Shown: positions 50,381 to 62,519 of the stretch, one piece after another
How the letters are laid out: each line of letters begins with the position of its first letter
Position numbering within the stretch: position 1 is the first letter of the stretch
Source: Mixophyes australis
Taxonomy: Eukaryota; Chordata; Amphibia; Anura; Limnodynastidae
Reading direction: 5' to 3'
NCBI GenBank assembly: GCA_036250195.1
Contig: JAVHZZ010000003.1
Coordinates: 56,605,021 to 56,669,020 of the forward strand
Length of the DNA: 64,000 bases
Position numbers and translations under genes: made by a program
The notes under the pieces: model-generated
What the model was told of the DNA's origin: nothing
The model's input: only the letters and a program-made list of their open reading frames with translations
The model's database searches: none

Positions 50381-51353
50381 CAGTTGATGCAGTTAAGCCA
50401 GGGATTCAGCAGGAGAAGGGTTAACTGACAAGCCGGGTCAGTACACAGTAGATCAGTTGCTGCAGATAAGCCAGGGATTCAGCAGGAGAAGGGTTAATTG
50501 ACAAGCCGGGTCGGTACACAGTAGATCAGTTGATGCAGATAAGCCAGGGATTCAGCAGGAGAAGGGTTAATTGACAAGCCGGGTCGGTACACAGTAGATC
50601 AGTTGGTGCAGATAAGCCAGGGATTCAGCAGAAGAAGGGTTAACTGACAAGCCGGGTCGGTACAAAGTAGATCAGTTGATGTAGATAAGCCAGGGATTCA
50701 GCAGGAGAAGGGTTAATTGATAAACCGGGTCGGTACACAGTAGATCAGTTGGTGCAGATAAGCCAGGGATTCAGCAGAAGAAGGGTTAAGTGACAAGTCG
50801 GGTCGATACACAGTAGATCAGTTGATGCAGGTAAGCCAGGGATTCAGCAGGAGAAGGGTTAATTGACAAGCCGGGTCGGTACACAGTAGATCAGTTGATG
50901 CAGATAAGCCAGGGATTCAGCAGGAGAAGGGTTAATTGACAAGCCGAGTCGGTACACAGTAGATCAGTTGATGCAGATAAGCCAGGGATTCAGCAGGAGA
51001 AGGGTTAATTGACAAGCCGAGTCGGTACACAGTAGATCAGTTGATGCAGATAAGCCAGGGATTCAGCAGGAGAAGGGTTAACTGAAAAGCCGGGTCGGTA
51101 CACAGTAGATCAGTTGATGCAGATAAGCCAGTGATTCAGCAGGAGAAGGGTTAACTGACAAGCCGGGTCGGTACACAGTAGATCAGTTGATGCAGATAAG
51201 CCAGGGATTCAGCAGGAGAAGGGTTAATTGACAAGCCGGGTCGGTACACAGTAGATCAGTTGATGCAGATAAACCAGGGATTCAGCAGGAGAAGGGCCAA
51301 CTGACAAGCCGGGTCGGTACACAGTAGGTCAGTTGATGCAGATAAGCCAGGGA
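50381..51353 (-). repeat. 73-bp monomer array, ~13 units, LINE 5' leader
   Basis: The unit on the + strand is GATCAGTTGATGCAGATAAG, CCAGGGATTCAGCAGGAGAA, GGGTTAATTGACAAGCCGGG, then TCGGTACACAGTA. Exact 73-bp spacing occurs (for example GATCAGTTG at 50451 and 50524). The array starts right where the LINE leader ends and stops at 51353 in mid-unit. This is analogous in layout to the monomeric promoters of rodent L1. The link to the LINE is inferred from position. Confidence 0.85.
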
Positions 51354-51359
51354 TAGATG

Positions 51360-52336
51360 GTATGGCCTTGTCTTTGAAGTGATGATGACACTCCTTTGTA
51401 CCCCCACAATAATTTCCCACTGTCTTCACAAGTTTTTAGATGTTTTATAATTGTGGACAGATAATTGTGTGGGAGGAAAGACACAGAGCTGATCTAACGT
51501 GCAGCCTTCTCCAACTGCCGCCCGCATGCCAATACAAATCTACGATAATAATAGTGTGAGTCAGTTCCTTTGCTTTCATTTACTTCTACCAACCATTCTT
51601 TCATAGACCTCACTTCTCCTCCAGTGCCTCGGACCAAGACTTTTAGCTGCATTTAGGTGTTGGGGGATCAATGATCTTTTATATGAGCCCACCGAGCCTG
51701 TGGCGTAATGGAAAAAAACTACTGCTGCTACATAAATATATATAGTCAAAAGCTTTGGAAGACTGCTGAATACGTGGCCATACCACCACAATTTCTATAG
51801 CAGCAATAAGAGGGAAACACATTGTGGAGACATGGGGGGTCTTTTAAAATCTTTATTAGTACATTTTGTATTTTGGGTGGAATGAGCCTTTACATTTGAA
51901 AGGGGATTTACAGTATACATTGTGTTATTTGTATACTGTTGGAAGGGAAGGACATGTTTCCTCTCTTTACAATATTGTCCAGCAGCTTGTTTGGGAAGTG
52001 TATATGAGAGTAGAAAAGTGAGAGGTTTGCAGAACATGTTATGGATTACAGATGTCTTGTCTTTCAGACATTAAGGGGTATATTTACTAAGCAGTCATTT
52101 TTTAAAATGGCAATTTTATTAAAGACAATGCCCATCGGGTCTTGTCTTAAATAAAATTGCCGTTTTAAGAAAATTACTGAAAATCTTCGAACCGCTGCTT
52201 GCACCTGGCTGTCCATATTGTGCCATTAATTAATGAAACATTGAAACATTGGATTTAATGGAAGAAAACAATGTGTAGGTCCATTTAGTCTTTCATTTTT
52301 GTGGGGAGGGGGTTTGCTGGTTCTAGGGGGTTTTTT
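51360..52336. other. Intergenic DNA, mostly unrecognised
   Basis: No gene. At 52075-52190 a GGGGTATATTTACTAAGC start and inverted ATGGCAATTTTATT/AATAAAATTGCCGT arms suggest a family-C-like MITE whose right end I cannot find. Confidence 0.45.
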
Positions 52337-52350
52337 TTGTTTTATTTTTT

Positions 52351-54652
52351 TTATAATATTTATCTGTATTGAAGTTTTTAAGGCAGTTGCAACAGAGATT
52401 CACAAGAACAGATAAGTGGGTAACAAAACCACCTCATTAATACAAAATGTCATAATAACACATTCAAATAAATGTTATAATAGAAGAAGAAGGAAGAGAG
52501 AAAAAGGAAAAGACAGAGACGGGGATAGGTAAGGGGGGGGGGGGGGGCAATGTTTCCTAGTACAAATTATGTAAATAAACAATTCAAGTCCTAGCAAGGA
52601 GAGTAGGTGAGAGAACTGGTTTGTTTAAATGATTACATTTATCGGAGTCCTGGAATTTGAGCCATGGGCTCCAAATGGAGTAATATTCAGTAACTTTATC
52701 AGAAGATGAAAGTAAAAGCTCATCCATAACTCTATAAAACTCTAATCTCTGGAACCACTCCCGGATGGTTGGGGGGTTAGGAGATCTCCAATGGGTTGGA
52801 ATCACTGCTTTCGCAGCCGGAATCAGATAACGTAAAATGTTTTTTTTAAACCTGGAAATTGGAACGTCGATCTTGTTGAGAAGCCAGAAGGCGGGACTAT
52901 CAGGAACATCATCTCCTAATATTTCAGCAGAGACCTCCATGACCTTGGACCAGAAAGGTCTGAGTATCTCACAATCTCACCAGATATGCATAGTAGTGCC
53001 CCGGGCATTCTGGCATCTCCAACAGGAGTCAGAAACACCCTGGCAAAAGTTTGCTAGTTGGGCTGGGCACCTATACCATCTTGTTAGAACCTTGTAATTA
53101 GTTTCTATTATAGAGACACTAGCAGAACAAGCATGTGTGGTCTCAAAAATGGCTAACCAGTCTGCTTCACGGACCTGCTCTCCCAGATCTTGCTGCCAAG
53201 CATTGGTGAATTTGAGTAAGGAACTAAAAAGGTTTTCTATAAGTAGTTTGTAGATTTTGGAGAGCAGGTGGGGAAGACACCATGTTTTAAACACTGTGAG
53301 GGCTCTAGTTATATCATTACGAGGTAATCCCGAGGTCAGGAAGTGCTTGATCTGGAGGTATCTCCAAATCTCCAATCCCGGAAGCTCCCACTTGGACTGG
53401 ATCTCAAGAAAGGAGGACACACCGGTGGAATTTATCAGCTGGCCGACACGTGTAATCCCAGCACGCACCCATGTCTTAAAGGGGCCAGTTTGTACGCCTG
53501 GGGGGAAAAGAGTATTATCAAATAAGGGGGTCAGTGGTGAAATAATAAAGAAGAGGTGTGGAAGGATCCGAAGTCTGGACCATACTAAAATGGTAGGACC
53601 AATTATGGGCTGTCTGATGATAGGTAGTTTGCTTAACCATGGAGTAAATAGAGGTGAGGAAGGAAGGTATGATCCTTCAATAACGATCCACTGCTTCTCA
53701 CTATTAGCGTTTGACCACTCCAGGATCCTTCCCAGCATCACCGCATTATGGTATGAGGGGAAGTGTGGAAATTGGAGTCCCCCTATGTGTTTACGTCGAT
53801 ATAAAATGTCATGTTTGAAACGGGGCCTCTTTCCCCTCCAAACAAAGTCTCTCAGCAATTTCTGTAGGTCATTAAACCATTTATTGGGTATGTGAATTGG
53901 AAGAGTCTGGAGGAGGTAAAGGATACGTGGGAAAATGTTCATTTTAATAATATTGATACGACCTATCCAGGAAAAGGCCTTGTTATGCCACTCTCCCAGA
54001 TCCTTACGAAGTTTAGCCATGAGAGGACTAAAGTTAAGGTCGAACAGTTGCGTCAGATCTTTAGAAATAAGTATACTCAGATATTTAATATGTGATGAGT
54101 GCCACTGGAATGCAAAAGCCTGCTGGAGCCCTTCAACCACACGAGGAGCTAAAGATAAGTTCAAAGCCACCGATTTTGAATAATTGATTTTGAAATTGGA
54201 TAGAGAACCAAATCGTTGGAATTCTTTAACCAGATTGGGAATTGAAATGATTGGGTTGGTAACCACAGCTAGGAGATCATCTGCAAAAAGCGCTAATTTA
54301 TATTCCACTTTACCCACTACCACTCCTGAAATGTCAGGCTTGGCTCTAATGGCCCTAGTCAGGGCTTCCATACAAAGTACAAAAATAAATGGTGAGAGTG
54401 GACACCCCTGTCTAGTGCCATTTCCTATTAAGACTGAATCCGAGAGAGACCCGTTAATTTTTATACGAGCCGTAGGGGTACGGTAGAGAGCTAAAATCCG
54501 ATGAAGGGCAATTGGTCCTAGGCCCATATGGGATAACATGCAGCCGAGAAATGACCAGTCAATGCGGTCAAAGTCCTTTTCGGCATCCGTGGATAACAAC
54601 ATAGAGGGTGTATTAGAGCTCACTGCCGAATGGACCAGGTCGATAATCTTAG
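52351..54652 (-). mobile_element. 5'-truncated L1 insertion with 14-bp target duplication
   Basis: TTGTTTTATTTTTT occurs exactly at 52337-52350 and 54653-54666, flanking L1 sequence on both sides. The 5' junction falls inside ORF2 just before the reverse transcriptase; the 3' end is a short untranslated region with a CCCCCC run (52533-52548) and an AT-rich tail. The duplication is AT-rich, so it deserves a check, but its position at both ends of recognisable L1 fits target-primed insertion. It is far better preserved than the L1 at 1-1135. Confidence 0.85.
52584..54652 (-). pseudogene. L1 ORF2 C-terminal two-thirds, one nonsense codon
   Basis: The minus frame opens at the 5' truncation and includes PSMLLSTDAEKDFDRIDW (palm motif), NGTRQGCPLSPFIF, ALFADDLLAVV (the L1 form of the catalytic YxDD box), an L1 post-RT region (WRGKRPRFKHDILYRRKHIG), and the cysteine-rich tail CWRCQNARGTTMHIW. 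At 52977-52979 a TGA replaces the second Trp of the usual HIWW motif. The same frame then stays open to 52584 (ending LLART). The 5' truncation removes the endonuclease, so it could not function even without the stop. Confidence 0.9.
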
Positions 54653-54669
54653 TTGTTTTATTTTTTAGA

Positions 54670-55835
54670 TTTTCTTTTCTTAAATGTAATGGGTTTTTTT
54701 TCTGTTTGCGTTGACATTACATCATGTGACAAAACGAGTGTGATATGTGAATTATAGCAAATACTTTGTATAGCCCTTCTTTTGTTTCCCCAGATCATCA
54801 GACTACAACTGCATTGTCCAATTACATGTGGTTAAGGGGACATTGTAATTCAATGTAAATATGTATATTGTGTATTATATATTGATGACTTGAAGTAATG
54901 TTATTCATTGTCCTTAAACTGAAGCCAGGAGGGTTATGGGTAAAGATCAGGTGGTGTCTAGGATACAGGTGAGAGGGCTGGAGCTGCATTCATTCTCCCC
55001 CCTCCTTCCTCTACAGGAAGCATGGAACAGCTGGGGACCCTGTGACATCACAAAGTAGTGTAAGGGGTTAATTTTAGGAGGAGCTCACTGCTACCTTATC
55101 CTTGGAAGTAGGGGAAGCCAATTAAGCATCAATTGTTCTCCTTAGGACTAGTCCAGACGTTCTGTCTGGATCCCAGCAGGGGGCTTCTGTGAAAGGACAT
55201 CTCATCTTCACTGCCCTGTCCAAACCCCCTAGTCCTGCACTGGCCAATGGTTAAGAAGAATAGAACCAGGGGTTTGCCCAGGGAGGGGAAAGACTGTGGA
55301 AATTAGACCTGTGATATAAGGAACAACTCGAGAGGGGGAAGGGGGTTCAGTGTGGGATTTGATTCATGAAGGTGCATCTAGTTTTGGATTGTCATTTTCA
55401 AACTAGTCTCTATATATGCAGCTGATAGAAATCCATGGGTCGTGAAGTCTGGACAGCAGGTGACTATATCTCCTTAAGTTATTGGGGTAAGGGACAGATG
55501 ATGTGGTAAATCTGCCTGGCATTTATTTACTGGGTGTATATAATATTCTAGTATTGTTTGTATAACAATAAATATACTGTTGTATTTTTATAACTGCATT
55601 TTGCCTGAGTGACCATACGAATCGTAGAAGGTACTGGGTAGCACTGGGCCAGATATACCCGGTATCTTCACACATCACTATTCATTTTGTATTGTGATAT
55701 TGGATTTTTCTGCCACACATACATTGTTTTACATTAATGTTTATGCATGTGATTCAGGGTATTAACAATGTTACAAATGTGTGTTTCATCTGCAAAAAGG
55801 ACATGCTTTCCCTTGTAGACCCCAATTAAAGAAAA
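54670..55835. other. Intergenic DNA, nothing recognised
   Basis: Mixed-composition DNA with no supported exon, RNA gene or bounded repeat. Confidence 0.45.
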
Positions 55836-55839
55836 GAAA

Positions 55840-57130
55840 ACATTTATTCATAATCATCATAGTTTATGTATAAGGGTCCACAGAATCTGAAGTGCCAAGC
55901 AATCAATAAATTATAAACAGACCAGTATACAAATAAGGAGCAATAGATTCAGTAAAAATCAATACAAGCAGAGACAATAGTGAAAGCTACTATATTAGAA
56001 GATGCAACTAAAATAAAGGAAACCTGATGAAGAGTTGGGAGGTAGAGAGGGCCAAACTCATTAGAACTAACTTTACGAAATATGCAGGGAAACAAAGTCA
56101 GACAATATAGGGGGAGGGCAGTGGGTGAAAGAGGTAGGTGGAGCGAGAGGAGGGAGCTGTTTAGGATGAGGCATAGTAGCAAACAGATAATGGAGTGGAA
56201 GGGGCAAGTGGAGCATGAGGATGAAAATGTCTTAGAATGGGGTGGGAAAGTGTGAAAAGGTAAGTTTGAAGCAAATATTTGACATATTGAAGGATGAGGG
56301 CGAGTCTGGTGACACGGGGCAAGAAGTTCTAAAGGTGTAGAGCAGCGCAGGCGAAGTCCTGAAGGCGGAAGTGTGAGATGGTCATAGAGGTGAAGGTCAT
56401 TGACAGAATGAAGTGGGAGAGTAAGGGAATTTTTCTTGACAATCGAGTTGAATATTTCTTGACAATGTAGGAGGCATTAAAGAGGGCTTTATATGCGAGG
56501 GTAAACAGCTTGAATTTTATGACGGGAATAGGGGGCCAATGGAGGACTTTGCAGAGAGGAACATCTGGAGAGAAAGATTAGAGGCAACACTGCATTTAGG
56601 ACAGATTGTAGGGGGGGCAGACATGTGCTAAGCAGGCCAGAGAGGAGGAGATAGCAACATTCTAGGCTGGAGATGACAAGAGCATGCACATTGATCTTGG
56701 TGGCATCCAGGGAGAGGAAAGGTTGAATATTGAATATTGGCAATGTTGTGAAGGTGGAGGCAAAAGGATCGGTCGAGGGACTGCATGTGGGAAGTGAAAT
56801 TGAGGGTGGAGTCATTAATGAAGCCCCATACAGTGCACTTGGGGAACAGGGTAGAGGACGACTGGAGAAGAGTGTCAAATTGGGTGGTATGACATTAAAC
56901 AAAACAGGACCCATGATGGATTCTTGAGGTATTCCACTGACTTTCAGCCATTCTGAGATTATATCATTCACAACAACACTATGTCTTCTGTCTTTAAGCT
57001 GAACCTTTATCCAATCCACTATCTTCAAATGAAAAATTTATTATTGTGGCATAATGTGTCAAATGACTCGCTATAGTAAGCTATAGTAGAAAAAAATAAA
57101 TAAAAAAAAAATCCAATAGATCTGGTTCAC
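55840..57130 (-). mobile_element. Decayed L2 and CR1-type LINE fragments, minus strand
   Basis: The minus frame 57028-56489 begins with a CR1-like reverse transcriptase piece (VNDIISEWLKVSGIPQESIM, GPVLFN) and passes near 56890 into an L2-like region (FLSLDATKINVHALVISSLE, LPPLQSVLNAVLPLIFLSR). The joint within one frame suggests nested or chimeric insertions. The remaining L2 tail runs to about 55840. All parts carry stops and gaps, so they are non-functional. Confidence 0.65.
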
Positions 57131-57139
57131 ATAATTTCC

Positions 57140-57885
57140 CAGCAGCAAATCCATGCTATTTTGGATGTCGTCATTTGTTTTACTCTGCCTGGAGTTGTTG
57201 AAATGTTTTATTTCTGGTGAGGCTTTATATATTTTGTGTTGCCATAGACGTAAAGTCCATTTGTTATTCTGAAAGTTTCACCCCAATCTTTAGGCACTTT
57301 GTACATTATTGTCACAAAACCATGAGGGAATAGGGAAATAGTGGATGACGACATTTTACCAGTGGTGAACAAAGCGGTGCAGAGTCTAACACACCTCCAG
57401 TTTTTGCAAGGAACTCCGCAAGGAAGTATGTGCTTCGCAGCATGGGACGTGCTGGTCGTGGTCCTCTAAGTTAGTCACTGGAGAAACAGGTGCGTAAAAG
57501 AAGAGTAGTCAGACAATCCTAGATCAAGCCGGGCTGGTATGCAATACTGAATCAGGATGCAGAGAATGGTCAGGGAAGCCAAAGGTCAGAGCCGGTCAGG
57601 AAATAAAGACAAAATCAGGTTGCAAAGGTAAAAGTCAACACCAAGGTCAAAACAGGGAAGTCAAGCCAACTGCAGATGCGCAGAAGTTCCTGGGATGACC
57701 GGGCGGAAATCACATCCCATTGCTAGGCGACTGGACACACCTGACTGGGAAAAGAAGGCGACTCTCTCTCTGCACAGTGAGGGGAAAGACCGTATTTAGT
57801 TGACACAGAGCTATGAGCCACTGAAGTAAAATATATGATTTCCATACCACCTCCATAAAGCGTCCATTTCTTTAATATCTAACAT
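57140..57885. other. Unclassified, probable repeat
   Basis: GC-richer stretch 57360-57780 (CAAGGAACTCCGCAAGGAAG; repeated GGTCAG/GTCAAG words) with the feel of an interspersed repeat, but no termini or coding motif identify it. Confidence 0.35.
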
Positions 57886-60510
57886 GTGAGATTTAGAGTC
57901 TTCCTATGTGCAGAACATTCAGCTAATTACAAGCGAAGTCTCTTTCAAAGTCCTATAAATGTGCCCTATGGAATGCACGTTTGTAACAATCTTAAACTTG
58001 ACTTTTCATCACTATTCAAGCACGCAGTGATTACTCCTATTCTGGAAAAACAAAATTTTGACCCAAACTCTCAAATTACCGCTCAGCTCCCATGCCCCTC
58101 CAAGCTTCTCAAAAATATATCCTACACTCGCCTCAGAGGCGTTCTTTCCTCACACAACCTATTGGATCCTGTTCAGTCAGACTTTCTTTCCCAACAATAA
58201 CCACAATAATAAGAAAAGTTGGCGCTATAGGATGTAACATATAGGATACCCAGATAGATCCTAAAGTATAAAAAGTAAATTTTTCCTGATAGCAGTTCCT
58301 AAATAGGACATGAAGATGCTTCTTCTTTGACACTCTCCGTTTTGGATACTCTTCAGATGGATATACATGTAAAAAAATATAAAACTGACATAGTATAGCC
58401 TGTATGTACTGGTCAACTATATACACAAAAGGACCCTTTAGTAGCCCGTGTTCTCTATTATACAACAACACCACGTGATGAAAATGGTTCTGGTTCAACC
58501 CCTCATGGGTATGCACTTACTAGAAAACAGTGGAAATTTAGCGTTTCAAATCAGACATGTGCATTCGTTTTTCATCTTCATTCCTGATCTTTATCCCATA
58601 AAACAGACCTCCACTCCATCACAGTAATAGTAAAAGGAAAGAGAAGATTCCATAGTGTAAAATCCTTACAACATTTATTAGTAAAATACCGCTCATGGAT
58701 AACTTCATAAACGATAAAAACCAGACATTGCTACAAAGGGAAAAGGTGGACCCTTACCCTTCAGTCTTTCAAACAAGCGTGGTAGATAACATAACAACAG
58801 CCGCAGATGTCCCGGGTAACACTTCCGCGCTGCACGCCGTCCGAAGAGAGCTGAAGTTTCCAATTCCAAATTCCCCAGTGCAGCGTCTCACGTCACTCAC
58901 TTACGTCTGACGACGCGTTTCGATTTAAAAATCTTTATCCAGGCATGCCTAGCTGTATAGATGTATGAGTACATTGAAGGGATTGTACATTATAAGTTAA
59001 GAGGCTGCTTTGGGAGTGATCGCGCAGATAGACATCTTTGTTATCCTTTGTTTCTTTCCCAACACTCCACTGAGACTGCAGTGGCAAAGGTTGTCAATGA
59101 TTTGATCACTGCTAAATCTAAAGGCCATTATTCACTTCTAATTCTCCTTGATCTCTCTGCTGCATTCGGCACTGTTGACCACTCTGTTCTCATAAAATGC
59201 TATATTTCATAGATCTTTAGGACACTGTCCTGTCCTGGTTCTCATCCTACCTATCTAATAACTCTTTCAGTGTTAGATTCTCAGGTTCCACCACCTCTCT
59301 GCTTCCTTTATCAGTTGGAGTACCACAAGGCCCAGTGCTAGGTCATCTGCTCTTCTCTATCTATACAACTACTCTTGGAAAACTAATTAGCTCATTTGGA
59401 TTTCAGTGTCATCGCTATGCGAATGATACCCACATTTATCTATCCTCTCTGGATCTCACACCATATGTTTTAGCACGCCTTACTCACTGTCTTTCTGCCA
59501 TCTCATCTTGGGTGTCCTCTCGCCAACTTAAAATGAATCGTTCAAAAACAGAGCAAATAGTATTCAAACTAGCCAAAAGAAGTTACCTACCTGACCTTTC
59601 TACACCTGTTGACCAAATGACAATAAATCCTACCCCACAAGCTTGCTACCTAGGTGTGGTCCTTGACTTAGAACTTTATTCTCCACATGCAATCTATATA
59701 TACATCCTGTTACATACATCTAGCATACCTTTTCAGAATACACACATATCTCACCCAAGACACTGCAAAAACATTAATTCATGCACTCATCATATCCCGC
59801 ATTGGCTATTGCAATTACATCCTTACTGATTTTCCCAAAATCATTAGCCACTGTCAGTCTCTACATTGGCTCCCTGTTTTTACCGAATCCAATATAAAAT
59901 AGTTCAACTAACATAAAAGGCCGTCAATAAAACTGCTCCAACTTACATCTTTTCATTCAATTTATCACCCAACTCAACACCTCTGGTCTGCACAAGATTT
60001 GGGTCTCTCATCCACTCTCATTACCTGCTCCCATTCCAGGTTACAGGACTTTTTTCAGGCTGCACCCACTTTCTGAAATACCATTCCTTACACAGTAAGA
60101 CTTTCCCCTAGACTTCAAACCTGCAGGCATTCTCCGAAAACCCACCTCTTCGGACAAACATAAAATTCCTCAACCACTCTCTAAGCTTCCATAGGGCACC
60201 CTATTACCACCCTTTGATAGTTCACATAAGACAACTGCTCTCTGACCCCCTGACCAACATTACTCTGTGACCGGATCATATAGCGCACTAAGCACTTTTT
60301 ACCTTTGCAATCTTGCTGGACCAATATACAGTATGTGGCACTGAAACTCATGTATCAAACTCTTATTGTCCTATAGATTGTAAGCTTGCGAGCAGGGCTT
60401 TTTTTTTTACCTCTATGTCGGTGTGTATTACTCAGTGTTGTTTTATTACTGTGTTTATTCCCAATTGTAAAGCGCTACAGAATATGCTGGCACTATATAA
60501 ATAAGTGTCG
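57886..60510 (+). mobile_element. L2-type LINE, decayed, split by a retroposon
   Basis: Reverse transcriptase blocks in order: LKNISYTRLRGVLSSHNLLD and PVQSDF (58090-58190), then after the 854-bp insertion [17 protein letters not shown] and [16 protein letters not shown] (59050-59200), [16 protein letters not shown] (59315-59370), [11 protein letters not shown] (near 59415) and LGVVLDLEL (near 59655). The catalytic box has Asn in place of the first Asp. Frameshifts and stops break it at several places. The 3' tail ends GTAAAGCGCTACAGAATATG, CTGGCACTATATAAATAAGT, with a GATGATG end near 60510, as in the tail at 10970. The element is 5' truncated. Confidence 0.85.
58197..59050 (-). mobile_element. 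854-bp retroposon inserted in L2, 14-bp target duplication
   Basis: TTTCTTTCCCAACA is duplicated exactly at 58183-58196 and 59051-59064, and the L2 coding resumes across the gap (QSDFLSQQ / FLSQHSTE), so the insertion is certain. On the minus strand it starts CAAAGGATAACAAAGATG, carries GATTTTTAAATCGAAACGCG, GCGGAAGTG and a long non-coding body, and ends ATCCTATAGCGCCAACTTTT, CTTATTATTG. The GAAACGCGT motif, GCGGAAGTG word, CTATAG-GC near-terminal word and TATTG-type end are shared with 16943-17612, so I group them as one family. No convincing protein is encoded. Confidence 0.8.
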
Positions 60511-60514
60511 ATGA

Positions 60515-62185
60515 TGTAAATTAATGTGTCCTTTCCTAGATATACCCTGAAAACAGAACATCTTTTGGGCACAATAAAGTGGCATCGAGAAATGTTGGGG
60601 GCAGAGGAAGGCTGGCAACATGCAGCTCAATAGTAAAACAAAGATATTCCAGGAGCAGAGCCATCCTAAGGAGATATCCAGCCATGTCTAGACGATGTCC
60701 ACTTTTTAACCTGGGAGTAACTGTGTGTGACTGAGGGAAGAAGGAGGTGAGAAGGAGAGGTAGGGGGCTGTAGGGTTGGCCAAAGTTCTGCATCCCTGGG
60801 ACCTGAACTTCCTTTTGGCTTCCTTGTCTCTAGGTACATCCAGCCAGATTGCCAAGTTATCTTTCCTAGAGAGTGTAATAGTTTTACCCCTAAAAAAAAT
60901 GTCCACATAGTTTTAATATTTTTTTACGTGCTCATTCTCAGTGACAACATTTAAGATCTACTTTCAGCATGGAGAGAGTAGGTGGACAGGTCATCTAATC
61001 AGCCAGATGGCCCTATTATGTAAAATCTAACATAGAAACAACTACTTTATCTGGTCTGCCTCTTGTGATACCTATTTCTCTGTTGTTGTTTTGCTTTATA
61101 TGTTTTGTAGCACAGTCAATTAAAATTAATTTTGATCGTTCCAAGACTATCTACCGTGAACAGAACCTGCTGGGAGTAAGTGACGACTACATGATGTGCT
61201 TTAAGACATCATGTGCTCAAGTATAATATTTCTTTTACAATCTTATGCAGAAATGTAAAATTAATACCACAACAGAAAATGAGCAGAACTGAGTTATTGT
61301 TATGTGCTGCGCTTGGTTTATTTTTAAAAACCACAGAAGATCCGAATCTTGTGAGGGCCCTTGTACCGAGTTCTGTATGGTTACTATGCAGAGCTAAGCC
61401 TTGGTGTGCTTTATACAGTGTGTACCAGATGGTCTGTAGCTGTCTACTCTCAAATTAATGTGTTCTTAGGGCTATTGATCTGTGCTACCTAAAGCTCATC
61501 CTTTCACACATTGGCAAGGTCAGCTTGCTGAGGCACATTTTGTTTCTGCAATAAAATACATACAGTATTGTGTCATACACATATCCACACATAAATTTAA
61601 CAATAGAATAAATATAATAATACTTTTGCTGGCACACACAGAAAGCAGGATTGTGCCAACAATGAAGCAAAGCCTTAGGCATCAGATTATAGGGGCAGCA
61701 AAATGTAAGCAATTAATTTCCAAAATGCTAAATTTCTTGCTACAAATGTTTAAATTAGTATTTCTACCTTGCTGGTAGATGTAATAATGAATATAGTGAT
61801 AATACATGACATGTACAGTGTGTAGTACACTAATCCACATAATTATAACAGTTTGTTGGAGGGATCAGATAGAGTGCCATTTTATTTACCACCTGAAGTT
61901 ACAAGGTAACTTGTATGTTTACATATACTGTATATTATCTAGGCACATACAATATTTAGTTCTAATGTGAAGAGAGCCTTTGGTGGCCTAAGCTGCAATT
62001 ACAAGCAGTCCTTATTGCCCCGGCTAGCTGGTGGCTAAGGGCAAACTAGACTAGAGGACCATCTCCCCCTCTCCCTGAATACACAGGTGTTTAACACAGT
62101 CATAACATGAAGTGGACTAGTGTGTGCATGGTGCAGTACAATTAAAATGAGTGCCAGGCCATCTCAGTTCAAACATGAAGAAATA
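60515..62185. other. Intergenic DNA, nothing recognised
   Basis: No supported exon, RNA gene or bounded repeat. Open frames up to 98 codons lack recognisable similarity. Confidence 0.45.
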
Positions 62186-62187
62186 TA

Positions 62188-62506
62188 GGGCCTAAATCAT
62201 TAAGGAAAGTAAGGCAAAAAAGGGAGTAAGTTTTCTCCTAGACAAAACCATGTCGCAATGCAAGGGGTGCAAATGAGTATTATTTTGCACATAAGGAAAA
62301 TACTGGCTGCTTTTTCATGTAGGATAAAAATACTTGATAGATTTAGTTTTACAGTAACATTAAAAGTTGATCTAGGGCATGCTCAACCCCAATTATAAAT
62401 CTGTCCTCACATTTAAAATTTATCTTCCCCTCCAATATAACATGGTTTTGCCAAGGTTCTAAGTTACTAATTTTCCATGCTTTACTTTCCTTAATGAATC
62501 GGACCC
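62188..62506. repeat. MITE family A, copy 2 (~319 bp)
   Basis: Termini GGGCCTAAATCATTAAGGAA and TTCCTTAATGAATCGGACCC are inverted. ATA lies just outside or overlapping on both sides. Interior blocks match the copy at 11776-12096 in order. Non-coding. Confidence 0.8.
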
Positions 62507-62519
62507 ATAAACTTTATTA

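Larger units (their letters stand above)
46535..51353 (-). mobile_element. Near full-length L2/CR1-group LINE with monomeric 5' leader
   Basis: Read on the minus strand: a 73-bp tandem array (51353-50381), a leader with further imperfect repeats (50350-49910), an ORF2-type protein with apurinic endonuclease (about 49905-48652) and reverse transcriptase (48596-46953), and a 3' tail ending CGCCTTATAAATAAATATTA at about 46535. The plus strand is strikingly purine-rich as a consequence of the Pro/Ser/Leu-rich coding strand. It is the source type of the fragment at 9731-10548. Two frameshifts inactivate it. No target duplication was identified. Confidence 0.88.

Noticed and set aside
60536..60908. 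Minus-strand open frames of 66-85 codons as a possible exon
   Set aside because: No recognisable domain, no coherent splice signals and overlapping frames of equal length.
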